A stretch of 64,000 nucleotides of DNA from CAWCUU01 sp963798855 (GCA_963798855.1 CAWCUU010000002.1:1-64000); one strand, 5' to 3'. Shown: positions 41,602-50,830, numbered from the stretch's first letter. The notes: generated by a model from the letters alone, not told the origin. Translations and numbers: made by a program.

Positions 41602-43248
41602 ATGACGGATCCACGCTGGCGCGATGTCGACTCCGAGCCCCGCACGCCGCCGCCGTATCCAATGGCGGTGCCGGCGGCTCGGCCGGGCCGGGCCGCGACC
41701 GCGGCGGCGATCGCCCTCGTCGCCGGCGCGTTCGCCGTCGTGCTGGCCGCGGTCCCGTCGCGCGTTTTCGACCTGGAGCGCTACCTCGCGCCGAAGGAGC
41801 TGGCGCTCGCCGCCACGGCGCTCCTGCTGCTCGCCGTGCTGCTCCCCGGCTGGCGGAAGGTCGAGGCCGGCGCGGCGGACACGCTGCTCGTGGCCTATGT
41901 GGCGTGGTCGGCGCTGTCCGCCGCGCTGGCCAGCAACCGGGCGCTCGCGTTCGACGCGCTCGGCGTGAGCTTCGGCGGCCTCGTCGTCTTTCTCGCGGCG
42001 AGGCTGGCAGAGCGCCGCGGAGCGGGACGCACCGTTCTCGTCGGGCTCGCGCTGGCATCGACGCTCGCGGCCGGTCTGGGCATTGCGCAGGCCTACGGTG
42101 TGGACCTCCGCGTCATGGCGGACAGCCGGCCGCCGGGCGGCACCTTCGGCAACCGCAACTTCCTCGCGCACGTGACGGCGATCGCGGCACCGATACTCCT
42201 GCTCCTCACGCTGCGCTCGCGCCGCAGCGCGACGGTGGCGGCGGGACTGGTCGCCCTCGCGGCGGCGGTCGCGATCATCGTGCTCACGCGCTCGCGCGCC
42301 GCCTGGCTCGCGCTCGGGGTATCCATCGCGGTGATGAGCATCGCCACGCTCGTCGGCCGGAACCGGCCGCTGGCCGGCATCCGGCACGCGCGAGCCGTGG
42401 TCATCGGCCTGGTCCTCATCGCGGCCGCCGCCGTGGCCATCGCCCTGCCGAACGCGCTGCGCTGGCGCTCGGACTCGCCCTACGCGGAGACGCTGACGGG
42501 GCTCGCCAACTATCAGGAGGGATCGGGGCACGGCCGCCTCGTGCAGTACGGCAACTCGCTGCGGATGCTGCGCTTCCGGCCCGTCCTCGGTGTAGGCCCC
42601 GGCAACTGGTTCGTGCACTACCCGCGCGTGACGACCCCCGGCGACCCCTCCTTCGCCGGCTACGACCCGATCCCGACCAATCCCTGGCCGAGCAGCGACT
42701 GGGTCGCGATCCTGGCCGAGCGCGGCGTCATCGGTCTCCTGCTCCTGTCGCTGGCCGCGCTGGCCGCCGCGATCAGCGCGGTACGTCGCCTGCGCGGCGA
42801 CCCGACGGAGGCGTCGCGTGCCGTAGCCGTGCTCGGCACGCTGACCGCGGCGTTCGTCGCCGGCAGCTTCAATGCGGTCACGCTCCTCGCCGCTCCCACC
42901 CTCTTCGTCGCCGCCATCGTCGGTGTGCTGCTGCCGGTCGAGGCGCGGCGACCATTCCCCTCTCTGGAGGGCGGACCTCGCCGGGCCCTCGGCTGGGTGG
43001 CCCTCGTTCTCGGCCTCGCCTTCACGATCGGCGCGACCGGCCGGGTCGCGGCGCTCGTGATCGCACGCCAGGGCCAGCGCTCATCGCTGGTCACCGCCGC
43101 CCGCCTCGCGCCGGGCAGCCATCGGCTCCAGCTGCTGCTCTCACGAAGCGGCTCATGCCGGCAGCGGCTTCCGCACGCCCGCGCGGCCCGGCGGCTCATG
43201 CCGTATCACTCCGCGCCGAGGCGCGCCGTGCGCGCGTGCGGCGGGTAG
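41602..43248 (+). CDS. O-antigen ligase / polymerase family membrane protein (Wzy_C)
   Basis: 548 residues, about 12 transmembrane helices. The Wzy_C/WaaL-type segment is seen at P-G-G-T-F-G-N-R-N-F-L-A-H (the typical G-x-x-x-N-x-N loop), followed by helix LVALAAAVAIIVLTRSRAAWLAL, and a large periplasmic loop with GHGRLVQYGNSLRML...GVGPGNWFVHYP, where this family has its R-x-x-x-L and H. It would join or polymerise glycans on the periplasmic side of the inner membrane. ATG 41602 behind AAGGACGG. Divergent from the histidine kinase. Confidence 0.78.
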   Translation: MTDPRWRDVDSEPRTPPPYPMAVPAARPGRAATAAAIALVAGAFAVVLAAVPSRVFDLERYLAPKELALAATALLLLAVLLPGWRKVEAGAADTLLVAYVAWSALSAALASNRALAFDALGVSFGGLVVFLAARLAERRGAGRTVLVGLALASTLAAGLGIAQAYGVDLRVMADSRPPGGTFGNRNFLAHVTAIAAPILLLLTLRSRRSATVAAGLVALAAAVAIIVLTRSRAAWLALGVSIAVMSIATLVGRNRPLAGIRHARAVVIGLVLIAAAAVAIALPNALRWRSDSPYAETLTGLANYQEGSGHGRLVQYGNSLRMLRFRPVLGVGPGNWFVHYPRVTTPGDPSFAGYDPIPTNPWPSSDWVAILAERGVIGLLLLSLAALAAAISAVRRLRGDPTEASRAVAVLGTLTAAFVAGSFNAVTLLAAPTLFVAAIVGVLLPVEARRPFPSLEGGPRRALGWVALVLGLAFTIGATGRVAALVIARQGQRSSLVTAARLAPGSHRLQLLLSRSGSCRQRLPHARAARRLMPYHSAPRRAVRACGG

Positions 43249-43323
43249 AGCCGTGCAGCGAGCAGCTGTCATTCGCGGGCACGACCGCGCGTTTTTGAGT
43301 CAGAGACTCGACCGGAGGTGGGT

Positions 43324-43932
43324 ATGCGACATTCTCGAATCCTGCTGTTCGCGGGCGCGGCCATGCTCCTGCTCGTACCGCCCGCGCCGTCGGTGGCACA
43401 GGAGCGCGGGCTGCGTCTGACGCCGTACGCCGGCGCCTACCGGCCGCTCTCGCACTCGGAATTCATGGACGTAGCGACGCTGCCGCTGCTGGGCGTGCGG
43501 CTCGAGAGCGCGGGACATCTGCGGCTGCGGGCGAGCGCGGCCATGACGACGCGCGGCACCGCCAGACAGAACGCGTTCTGCCTCGCGGTCCGGCCGGGGC
43601 CCTGTCCGCCCCTCGAGGCGGCACTCCGCGTGGAGACGGGAAGCGCCGATCTGGCGCTCAATGTGCTCCGTTCCGGTCCGATCCGGCCGTACGTGCTCGC
43701 GGGCGGCGGGGTCAAGCGCTACAGCTTCGGCGGGGATCGCGCCGACGCCTTCGGCGGTGCGCGTACCGACGTCGCGCTGCAAATGGGTGGCGGCGTCCAG
43801 GCTCGCCTCGGCCGCGTCAATGTGGTCGCAGAGGCAGCCGATCTCGTCAGCCGATTCCGCCCCGACGGCTGGAGCCAGCGCTTCACGCAGCACGACCTCG
43901 CCCTGACAATGGGCGTACGGCTGGGCCTCTGA
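43324..43932 (+). CDS. Outer-membrane beta-barrel protein
   Basis: 202 residues with signal peptide MRHSRILLFAGAAMLLLVPPAPSVAQE. The mature part has strand-turn pattern (LRLTPYAGAYRPL, GHLRLRASAAM, IRPYVLAGGGVKRYSF, VALQMGGGVQARLG) and ends A-L-T-M-G-V-R-L-G-L. ATG 43324 is preferred: GGAGG lies 6 bases upstream; GTG 43318 is inside that site. A Cys pair (FCLAVRPGPCPP) may close a loop. Overlap in style with genes at 50171 and 51420. Confidence 0.72.
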   Translation: MRHSRILLFAGAAMLLLVPPAPSVAQERGLRLTPYAGAYRPLSHSEFMDVATLPLLGVRLESAGHLRLRASAAMTTRGTARQNAFCLAVRPGPCPPLEAALRVETGSADLALNVLRSGPIRPYVLAGGGVKRYSFGGDRADAFGGARTDVALQMGGGVQARLGRVNVVAEAADLVSRFRPDGWSQRFTQHDLALTMGVRLGL

Positions 43933-43945
43933 GACCGAGCGCCGG

Positions 43946-44929
43946 GTGAGCGATCTCGATCGGCGGCACGCGATCGGCGCGATGGGAGCGCGGGCTCTGC
44001 GCTTCGGCGTCGCGCTGTTCGGGGAAGCCGACGTGTCGAGAGCGCAGGGACGCCTGCCCGCCGGTCTCGACCCGCTGCTCGCCGGCGTGCTGCACGACGC
44101 ATCTCTGGCCCCGAGCGTCCACAACCTGCAGCCGTGGGCCGTGCGGCTGACCGGCCCGATGAGGCTGGAGATCTCCGTCGATGCGGCTCGCGTCCCGACG
44201 GAGCTCGATCCCGACCACCGCGAGACCCACCTGTCCGTCGGCGCGTTCCTCGAGAACCTGGACCGCTCGGCGCGCCGACATGCACTCCGGGCGGATGCCA
44301 CGCTCGACGAATCAGAGGACGAGCCGCTGCTCCGCGTCAGGCTGGCGCCCGACGCTCCCTCCCGCGAAGCCATCGCTCCGATGCGGCTGCGCTGCACGCT
44401 CCGCGCTCCCTTCCTGACGGAGGCGCTCGCTGATGGGGAGGTCAATGTGCTGCTCGAAGGCACGACCGGCGTGCGCTACCTCCCCCACGAATCCGAGGCG
44501 GCCGGGGTCGTCGAGGAGGCCACGATCGAGGCAGCGCGGCTGCGCGCGCACGGCCCCGAACGGGGTGCACCGCACCCATGGACGCGGCTGCGCGACAGAT
44601 TTCTCGGCGACGACGTCGAGCGGACCGCGCGGCGCGTCGCCGCCTGCGCGGGCTGGGTCATCGTCGCGGCCGAATCGGACGACGTCGCGGCGCGGATCGG
44701 CGCCGGGCGTACGATGGAGTCCGTGTGGATCCGTGCGCAGGCGTCGCGCATCGCGGTGCACCCGATGAGCGCCGCGCTCCTGCAGTCGGATGCTCGAAGG
44801 ACGCTCGGCGAGCGCCTCGGCGCGGTCGGTCCGGTGCAGGCGCTCCTCCGGGTCGGCCGCGTGGACGACCACCCCGGGCCGCAAACGCCGCGTCGGCCGC
44901 TCGCCGATTTCGTACGGCGTGCCCGGTGA
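43946..44929 (+). CDS. Acg-family FMN-binding nitroreductase-like protein
   Basis: 327 residues. H-D-A-S-L-A-P-S-V-H-N-L-Q-P-W-A is the N-terminal FMN-binding motif of the nitroreductase fold; the second half (ERTARRVAACAGWVIVAAESDD, G-R-T-M-E-S-V-W-I-R-A, HPMSAAL, QALLRVGR) repeats the pattern as in the Mycobacterium Acg family, where one chain folds like a nitroreductase dimer. It may sequester or use FMN; no substrate is evident. GTG 43946 starts 14 bases after the preceding stop, so co-transcription with the beta-barrel gene is likely. Confidence 0.75.
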   Translation: MSDLDRRHAIGAMGARALRFGVALFGEADVSRAQGRLPAGLDPLLAGVLHDASLAPSVHNLQPWAVRLTGPMRLEISVDAARVPTELDPDHRETHLSVGAFLENLDRSARRHALRADATLDESEDEPLLRVRLAPDAPSREAIAPMRLRCTLRAPFLTEALADGEVNVLLEGTTGVRYLPHESEAAGVVEEATIEAARLRAHGPERGAPHPWTRLRDRFLGDDVERTARRVAACAGWVIVAAESDDVAARIGAGRTMESVWIRAQASRIAVHPMSAALLQSDARRTLGERLGAVGPVQALLRVGRVDDHPGPQTPRRPLADFVRRAR

Positions 44930-44959
44930 CCCGGGCCAGCCTCGCACCCTCGCGCCCGG

Positions 44960-45154
44960 TCAGGGCGTCTGCGGCGCAGTCGCGCCGGGCGCGGGCTGCG
45001 TGCCGACCGCCGGCTCCCCTCGACTCGCCCCGGCGCCGGGGAGATAGAGCCAGAAGTACCAGATCGCGGCCAGCACGAGAAGCACGATGATGATGCCGAT
45101 GAACCATGCGACCGGGCTGCGCCGCGGCCTGCGCTCGATGGGAATCTCCGCCAA
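44960..45154 (-). CDS. Small single-pass membrane protein
   Basis: 64 residues: basic start (MAEIPIERRPRRSPVAW), one transmembrane helix (FIGIIIVLLVLAAIWYFWLYL) and a Gly/Pro/Ala-rich tail probably outside. AGGAGGTG precedes the start. Not recognised. Confidence 0.65.
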   Translation of the reverse strand: MAEIPIERRPRRSPVAWFIGIIIVLLVLAAIWYFWLYLPGAGASRGEPAVGTQPAPGATAPQTP

Positions 45155-45176
45155 TGGGCACCTCCTCCGGGTGGAA

Positions 45177-45201
45177 GGGCGCCGCCGGAGCGGCGGCGCC
45201 C
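45177..45201 (-). terminator. Hairpin after the PRC-barrel gene
   Basis: GGGCGCCGCCG / CGGCGGCGCCC with GAG loop, 8 bases after the minus-strand stop of the PRC-barrel gene and before the next minus-strand gene. Confidence 0.6.
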
Positions 45202-45208
45202 CCTGTCT

Positions 45209-46282
45209 TCACTCCGAGCGCCGCTTCTCGATGATGATGTCGTCGCCGCTGACACGGATGCGTACCTCGTCGTCGTCACCGCGGATGGTCGCCGTGTCGC
45301 CGGCGTCCATGGTGACCCGCCGGGTCTCGACATCGTCACGAGCCTCGGCAGCCTCGGCAGCCTCGGCAGCCTCGGCAGGCTCGCGGCGCTCGGCGACGTC
45401 TTCGCGCGTGTAGGGGTCGCCGAAGAAGTGACGGTGCGACGCCTCGGCCGCCGCTCGCTCGCGTCTGGCGTCCGCACGATCAATGTCGTGCTCGTGCTCG
45501 GCGACGTGGCGATAGCGACGGTTCACCTCGTCTGCATCGTCGCGACGGAGCGGGAGCCCGCCGTAGATGGGGTAGTCGGCGAGATCGCGGGCGAGCAGTC
45601 CGTCCACGACGACGCGCTTGTGGTGGCGGTCCAGCCGCACGCGCTGGAGCGGGATCAGCACGTGCCGGTCCAGCGGCTCGAGGTCGAGCCGCTTCTCGTC
45701 CAGGTCGCAGTCGAGGTACGCCGCTCGCATTCGGGAGCGGTCGACCAGCAGCTCCGACACCTCGCCCACCTTCTCCGCGTCGGCGGTGACGACCTTCCAG
45801 CCGCGCGGATCCGCGTCTCCGGCGACGCGGTAGTCATCGAGGTCGTCCAGCCGGGCCAGGGGCAGCTCGTCCGCGTCGGTATCCGAGTCGACCCGCACCG
45901 GCACCGGCCGCTCGGCCGCGCGCGAGTGGCGGGCATCGTCCCATGCCCGGTCCAGCCGCCGGGCGTATTCGTCCGTGACCAGGTCCGGATCCCTGTCGTA
46001 TTCCGGTATCGCCTCCAGCGAATCCTTCGTCACCCCGTCCAGCCACACGGCTTCCCGCCCTTTCTCGACGTGGGCGCGGCTCAGCGGGATCAGGACGTGC
46101 TTGCGGAAGAGGCCGAGATCCACGTCCAGGAAGCGCATGTCGCCGGCGGCATCGAGCAGCACGTCATCGACGCGCCCGACCTTCTCATCGTCGGCGTCGG
46201 TCCGGACCTCCCAGCCGCGCACGTCGTAGGCGCCGTCGGGGAACGTGAAGTCGTCGGATCGGGATAGCGGTCGCAGGGCCAT
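45209..46282 (-). CDS. Two-domain PRC-barrel protein
   Basis: 357 residues from ATG 46282-46280 (MALRPLSRSDDF), AGGAACC site upstream. Two PRC-barrel domains: about 10-90 (VRGWEVRTDADDEKVGRVDD...MRFLDVDLG) and 155-240 (RGWKVVTADAEKVGEVSELL...MRAAYLDCDL). The C-terminal part is very charged, includes a run of A-E-A-A-E-A coded by repeated CCTCGGCAG units, and ends in a small beta-domain (DAGDTATIRGDDDEVRIRVS). PRC domains occur in RNA-processing, photosynthetic and stress proteins; none of these roles is indicated by neighbours. Confidence 0.75.
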   Translation of the reverse strand: MALRPLSRSDDFTFPDGAYDVRGWEVRTDADDEKVGRVDDVLLDAAGDMRFLDVDLGLFRKHVLIPLSRAHVEKGREAVWLDGVTKDSLEAIPEYDRDPDLVTDEYARRLDRAWDDARHSRAAERPVPVRVDSDTDADELPLARLDDLDDYRVAGDADPRGWKVVTADAEKVGEVSELLVDRSRMRAAYLDCDLDEKRLDLEPLDRHVLIPLQRVRLDRHHKRVVVDGLLARDLADYPIYGGLPLRRDDADEVNRRYRHVAEHEHDIDRADARRERAAAEASHRHFFGDPYTREDVAERREPAEAAEAAEAAEARDDVETRRVTMDAGDTATIRGDDDEVRIRVSGDDIIIEKRRSE

Positions 46283-46357
46283 GGCAGGTTCCTCCGGTGA
46301 AGCGTCACCCGGCGGACGACCACCGCCGCCGGTAGCGATACAGGAGGGCAACGGGCG

Positions 46358-46472
46358 TGCCAGCCAGTCAGGCTGGTCAGGCTAGTCAGGCTACGCAGGC
46401 TAGGCAGGCTAGTCAGGCTAGGCAGGCTAGTCAGGCTAGGCAGGCTAGTCAGGCTGGTCAGGCTAGTCAGGG
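46358..46472. repeat. 10-bp tandem repeat, about 11 copies
   Basis: Units GTCAGGCTAG with variants (GGTCAGGCTA, GGCAGGCTAG) run head to tail between the PRC-barrel gene and the 84-aa gene. One unit per DNA helical turn. Non-coding. Confidence 0.9.
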
Positions 46473-46575
46473 GGGTGACACACGGCGGGAGGTGGAGGCG
46501 TAGGGAGGGGGGTGGGCTCGTCGGTCGGAGCGTCACGGCCGGCGAGGCACTCCCTCGCGCCGGAGGTCCGGAACC

Positions 46576-46830
46576 ATGGACGAAGACATCCTCGCCATGC
46601 TGCTCACCGCCCTCGTCACGCTGACGGTCGTGGGCGGCTTCGTGATCCGATTCTCGCTCAAGCCGATCGTGGACTCGATCGCGCGGCTGCTCGAGGTGCG
46701 CACGAACGGCGCGGGGAGCGAGCTGCTCGAGCGGCGGATCGCGCTGCTGGAGCAGGAGCTGCAGCTGATGAAGATGGAGCAGTCCCGCTTCGTGGAGGAG
46801 CAGGAGTTCGAGGCACGGCTCCAGCGCTAG
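46576..46830 (+). CDS. Small membrane-anchored coiled-coil protein, paralogue
   Basis: 84 residues: N-terminal helix (ILAMLLTALVTLTVVGGFVIRF) then coiled coil (LLERRIALLEQELQLMKMEQSRFVEEQEFEARL). It shares layout and the V-E-E-Q-E-F motif with the protein at 29136-29453. CCGGAGGTCCGG is a palindrome containing the ribosome site just before the start. Function unknown. Confidence 0.7.
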   Translation: MDEDILAMLLTALVTLTVVGGFVIRFSLKPIVDSIARLLEVRTNGAGSELLERRIALLEQELQLMKMEQSRFVEEQEFEARLQR

Positions 46831-46896
46831 CCGCCGCGCCTCACGACCCCGACGGGGCCCTCCGAATGGGTACCGGCTGGTCGGGCGGCTACAGGC

Positions 46897-47151
46897 TCAT
46901 CCGGCGAAGCGATTGTACAGCCAGGCGTAGACGGCACCGGCGACCGCGCCGTCGACGAGCGCGTAGCCGGTGCCGACGACGACGCCCGCCCAGCCGGTCG
47001 TCGCTCCGTAGCCGGGATAGACGGACCGGACGACATCGAGGAAGGCGTCGCCGTAGCCGGGCCAGAGCTGTCCGGCCGCGGCGGTGAGGCCGACCGCCAG
47101 CGCCCACAGCAGCCCCAGTCCCAGCGCCGCGCCCTTCAGGGAAAGCCGCAT
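46897..47151 (-). CDS. Small 'bacteriophage holin'-annotated type membrane protein
   Basis: 84 residues, GGAGG 5 bases before ATG 47151-47149. Two hydrophobic helices (LKGAALGLGLLWALAVGLTAAA; GWAGVVVGTGYALVDGAVAGAVYAWLYNRF) with conserved-looking P-G-Y-G and F/V-D-G-x-x-x-G-A-x-x-A-W-L-Y-N end. Proteins of this shape are labelled holins in databases but are found in chromosomes without phage genes; no phage gene is nearby, so the label should not be taken as function. Confidence 0.65.
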   Translation of the reverse strand: MRLSLKGAALGLGLLWALAVGLTAAAGQLWPGYGDAFLDVVRSVYPGYGATTGWAGVVVGTGYALVDGAVAGAVYAWLYNRFAG

Positions 47152-47400
47152 ACGATCCTCCGCGTGAAGGTTCTCGCGCGCCCGCGCCCGACGCCGCGCA
47201 GCGCCTGCATCGACTATCCGGATGGTAGCCATGGCGGCTCGCTCCGGCGAGCGCAACCCGGGGCGGGGGCACGCGAGCCGGATGGCGATGGAAGCGTCGG
47301 CAGGATAGGTTGTGGGGTGCCCCCGGTCGCGCGCGCACGACTTCTGCGGCGAGCCCGCGTGACCGGACCTTCCGAACGGTTTTCAGCAGGAGCGGAGCAG

Positions 47401-48042
47401 GTGGCGATCATGAGACAGAAGAGTGAGCCACAGCAGCAGCCTGTGGAGCAGCGGCGGCCGACGCCTGAGACCGGCGCCGCGATCTCACTCATCGGGGCGG
47501 GCATGCGCATCGACGGGGACTGCGAGGCCGACCGTCTGCGCATTGAAGGGCAGATCACGGGCAACGTTCGGGCCTCGAACCTGGTCGTCAGCGCGGGCGG
47601 CCGCGTCGATGGCGACGTCATCGGGCCGGACGGAGGAGAGGGCGCGGACAGCTTCATCATCGAGGGCAGGGTCGGCGGGGCGGTGCGCGCGCGTCGGGTG
47701 GAGGTACGTCCGAACGGCGAGGTCGCCGGCGGAATCTACGCTTACGAGGCGGTGGTGGAGGGGCGCGTCAGCGGCGGCGTCGTCGCCGAGCACCGTCTGC
47801 TGCTGGAGGAGCGAGGCTTCGTCGAGGGCGATGTGCGCGCCGTCCGACTCGCCTTGAAGGAAGGCGGGCAGGTCAACGGCAACATCCAGATGGGCGAGCG
47901 CGCGAAGGCGGCGCTCTCGAAGTCGAGCCCCTCGCGCCCGGGCTCCACGCCGGCATCCCGCGAGACGGCGTCGAAGCCGCAGGACGAGGAGTCACGGTCG
48001 GGGCAGAGCGGAAAGCCCCAGGAAGCCGCACAGAAGAGCTGA
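47401..48042 (+). CDS. Bactofilin
   Basis: 213 residues. The central part (about 25-150) is a right-handed beta-helix of repeated hydrophobic strands (SLIGAGMRIDGDCEADRLRI, GNVRASNLVVSAGGRVDGDV, GGAVRARRVEVRPNGEVAGG), typical of bactofilins; flanking tails are polar and disordered, the C-terminal one about 50 residues. Bactofilins polymerise without nucleotide into membrane-attached filaments that place cell-wall or envelope proteins. GTG 47401 has AGGAG 8 bases upstream; ATG 47410 is the alternative. Confidence 0.85.
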   Translation: MAIMRQKSEPQQQPVEQRRPTPETGAAISLIGAGMRIDGDCEADRLRIEGQITGNVRASNLVVSAGGRVDGDVIGPDGGEGADSFIIEGRVGGAVRARRVEVRPNGEVAGGIYAYEAVVEGRVSGGVVAEHRLLLEERGFVEGDVRAVRLALKEGGQVNGNIQMGERAKAALSKSSPSRPGSTPASRETASKPQDEESRSGQSGKPQEAAQKS

Positions 48043-48110
48043 CGAGGCGCGGGGCGTCGGCGCACGTGCGCCGGCGCCGGCCGCCACGGTCGCGTCAGAC
48101 CACCCCAGAC

Positions 48111-50090
48111 ATGAGCTTCCTCGACGTACGGTCGCTGACGAAGACCATCGGCGCGCGCACGCTGTTCGAGGGGATCTCGTTCTCGCTCGCCGACGGCGAG
48201 CACGTCGGCCTCATCGGCGCCAACGGCTCCGGCAAGACGACGCTGCTGCGTATCCTCGCGGGAGACGAGAGCCGCAATGCGGGCGAGATCGCGCTGCGAC
48301 GCGGCGCCCGCATCGGCTGGCTGAGGCAGGAGCCGGCGCTTTCCGAGGGTGTCACGGTGTTCGAGGCCGCCGCCGCCGGTCGTCCCGAGCTGGTACGTGC
48401 CGTGGGCGAGTATCACCGGGTCAGCACGGCGCTGGCCCGAGCCGCGAGCGGGACCGAACGCGGTGCCGAGGCAGGCGAGGCTCCGGGCGGGAGACGGAAG
48501 CTGGACGAGCTGCTCACGGCGCAGTCGCGGCTCACGGCCGAGATGGACCGGCTGCACGCCTGGGACTTCGACCATCAGGTCGAGGAGGTGCTCAGCCGCC
48601 TCGACGTGGGGGATGTGGAGCGGTCCGTCGGCGCGCTTTCCGGCGGCGAGCGCAAGCGTGTGGCGCTCGCGCGCACACTGCTCGGCGACCCGGACCTGCT
48701 GCTGCTGGACGAGCCCACGAACCATCTGGACGCCGACACGGTGCAGTGGCTCGAGGAGTGGCTGGTGGACTATCCGGGGGCGCTGCTCCTCGTCACGCAC
48801 GACCGCTATTTCCTCGACCGCGTCGTGGACCGCAACCTCGAGCTCGCGCTCGGCGGTCTCTTCTCCTATCCGGGCGGATACGCCGACTACCTGGAGCAGA
48901 AGCAGGCGCGGGAGGAGCGGATCGCGACGGAGGACGCGAAGCGACGTCGGCTCATCGCGAAGGAGCTGGAATGGGCCAAGCGCGCACCACCGGCGCGCAC
49001 CGGAAAGGCGCGCGCGCGCCTGAAGCGAGCGGAGTCGCTCCGTGACGAGTCGCGGGCACTTCGCGAGCGGGCGCGCCCGGAGACGCCGAGTCTGGAGGGC
49101 GCCGGGGCGCCCCGGCTCGGGCGCACCGCTCTCGAGCTGCGGGGCGTGGTGAAGGGCTACCCGGGACGGCCGCTGATCGAAGGCTTCTCCGCGACCGTGA
49201 AGGGCGGCCAGCGCGTGGGGATCATCGGCCCCAACGCCGCCGGCAAGACCACGCTGCTGCGCATGATCGCCGGCGACGAGGAGCCGGATTCCGGCACGAT
49301 CGCGCTGCCCGAAAACACCCGGACCGCCTACTACGACCAGCGGCGCGAGCAGCTCGACGACGAAGCCAGCGTCTACGAGAACGTGGCGCACGCGGAGTGG
49401 CTCGATGTGGGCGGCCGCAGGGTCCACGCGCGCAGCTACCTGGACGGGTTCCTCTTCCCCACGTCCGCTCAGGACCAGAAGGTCTCATCGCTGTCCGGCG
49501 GCGAGCGCAACCGGCTGATGCTGGCGAAGCTGTTCCTGCGCGAGTCCAACCTGCTGCTGCTGGACGAGCCGACGAACGATCTCGATCTGACCACGCTGCA
49601 GGTCCTGGAGGAGGCGCTGCTCGACTACCGGGGCGCGGTCCTGGTCGTGACGCACGACCGGTGGTTCCTGGACCGCGTCGCGACGCACCTGTGGGTCTTC
49701 GAGGGCGACGGCGAGGTGCACGAGCACGTCGGCGGCTACGATCTCTACGCCCGCGTCCGCGCGCAGGAACGTGTCCGCAAGGCAGCCGCGCAGCGGGATG
49801 GTGCAGCGGCGGAGAAGGCACGACGTCGCGAGCAGCATGCGGAGCGGAGGGCGGAGTCACGGCCGGAGCGCCGGCTGACGTACCGCGAGCAGCAGGAGCT
49901 GGAGCGGATCGAGGCGCGCATCGTCGAGGCCGAGGCGGAGCGGGACCGGCTGGCCGCTCGCCTCGCCGATCCCGTCCTGTACGCCTCCGGCGGCGGCCAG
50001 CCGGCCGAAGCCGCGGCCGCGTTCCGCCACGCCGAGGCACGGGTCGAGTCGCTGTACGCCCGCTGGGCCGAGCTGGAGGAACGGCTATGA
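48111..50090 (+). CDS. uup: ABC-F ATPase, Uup type
   Basis: 659 residues. Two ATPase domains with Walker A GANGSGKTT and GPNAAGKTT, signatures LSGGERKRVAL and LSGGERNRLML, Walker B LLLLDEPTNHLD and LLLLDEPTNDLD, and the linker W-A-K-R-A-P-P-A-R. The charged coiled-coil C-terminus (LTYREQQELERIEARIVEAEAERDRL) is the Uup-type DNA/ribosome-binding extension and separates it from EttA at 14113. Cytoplasmic; ribosome-related function. ATG 48111 is chosen because family similarity begins there (MSFLDVRSLTKTIG). Confidence 0.88.
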   Translation: MSFLDVRSLTKTIGARTLFEGISFSLADGEHVGLIGANGSGKTTLLRILAGDESRNAGEIALRRGARIGWLRQEPALSEGVTVFEAAAAGRPELVRAVGEYHRVSTALARAASGTERGAEAGEAPGGRRKLDELLTAQSRLTAEMDRLHAWDFDHQVEEVLSRLDVGDVERSVGALSGGERKRVALARTLLGDPDLLLLDEPTNHLDADTVQWLEEWLVDYPGALLLVTHDRYFLDRVVDRNLELALGGLFSYPGGYADYLEQKQAREERIATEDAKRRRLIAKELEWAKRAPPARTGKARARLKRAESLRDESRALRERARPETPSLEGAGAPRLGRTALELRGVVKGYPGRPLIEGFSATVKGGQRVGIIGPNAAGKTTLLRMIAGDEEPDSGTIALPENTRTAYYDQRREQLDDEASVYENVAHAEWLDVGGRRVHARSYLDGFLFPTSAQDQKVSSLSGGERNRLMLAKLFLRESNLLLLDEPTNDLDLTTLQVLEEALLDYRGAVLVVTHDRWFLDRVATHLWVFEGDGEVHEHVGGYDLYARVRAQERVRKAAAQRDGAAAEKARRREQHAERRAESRPERRLTYREQQELERIEARIVEAEAERDRLAARLADPVLYASGGGQPAEAAAAFRHAEARVESLYARWAELEERL

Positions 50091-50170
50091 TCGGTCCCGC
50101 CGCGGCCGTATCATTTCACCGCAGCGAGCCTGCGACGAAGCAGGCGCAACGCAGTGGGAGGAGGATCGGG

Positions 50171-50812
50171 ATGCCGATACGGAAGAAGCGCCGGGGACTG
50201 GCCTGGATCGTCGTCGCCCTGCTCGTCGCCGCGCCCGCGGGCGCCCAGGAGATCGGTCTGCGCGGGCAGCTGTCGTGGCCGGACGGTCGGGACCTGACGG
50301 CGCTGCGTGGGGTGGTGCTGGCCGGCGGGACCGGGCGGGCGGGACCACGGATCTGGCTGGAGACGCAGGTGGGCTCCGAGACGCAGGCCTCGGCGGCGCT
50401 GTGCCCGTCGGCTCCGCCGGCCGGCATCTGCATCGGCGGCACGGAGCCGACGGACCTGGACGTGCGGCTCATCGGGGTATCGCTCGGGTGGGCGATCCGC
50501 CTGCTGGCGCCGGACGTCTGGACGCTGGACGCGGTGCCGGAGCTGGGGGGGGTGAACGTCAGGAGTGAGCGCTTCGGACAGGAGAGCCAGGAGACGATGA
50601 CGAACAAGAAGACACTGCCGCGGGTCGGCTTCGCGCTGGAGCTGGGCCGCCGGCTCGCGCCGACCGTCCCCGTCCGGATCGTCGTCGCCGGCCGCGTCAC
50701 CCGTGCCTTCTCGTTCGGCAACAGCGACTGTACGGACTGCTATCGGACCTCGTTCCGCAACGGCTTCACGGCCGCGGGAGCGGAGCTGCAGGTCTCCTAT
50801 CTCTTCCATTGA
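50171..50812 (+). CDS. Secreted, probably outer-membrane beta-barrel protein
   Basis: 213 residues from ATG 50171 (GGAGGAGG just upstream). Signal peptide MPIRKKRRGLAWIVVALLVAAPAGAQE. The mature protein alternates like beta-strands, has two Cys pairs (CPSAPPAGIC; CTDC) and ends A-E-L-Q-V-S-Y-L-F-H with a near-terminal Phe. Not recognised; probably a small barrel. Confidence 0.68.
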   Translation: MPIRKKRRGLAWIVVALLVAAPAGAQEIGLRGQLSWPDGRDLTALRGVVLAGGTGRAGPRIWLETQVGSETQASAALCPSAPPAGICIGGTEPTDLDVRLIGVSLGWAIRLLAPDVWTLDAVPELGGVNVRSERFGQESQETMTNKKTLPRVGFALELGRRLAPTVPVRIVVAGRVTRAFSFGNSDCTDCYRTSFRNGFTAAGAELQVSYLFH

Positions 50813-50830
50813 CCACGCCGCGGAGCGTTC

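Noticed and set aside
46897..47151. Phage holin indicating a prophage
   Set aside because: No lysin, capsid or integrase is near; the protein is a common chromosomal membrane family that carries the name by transfer.
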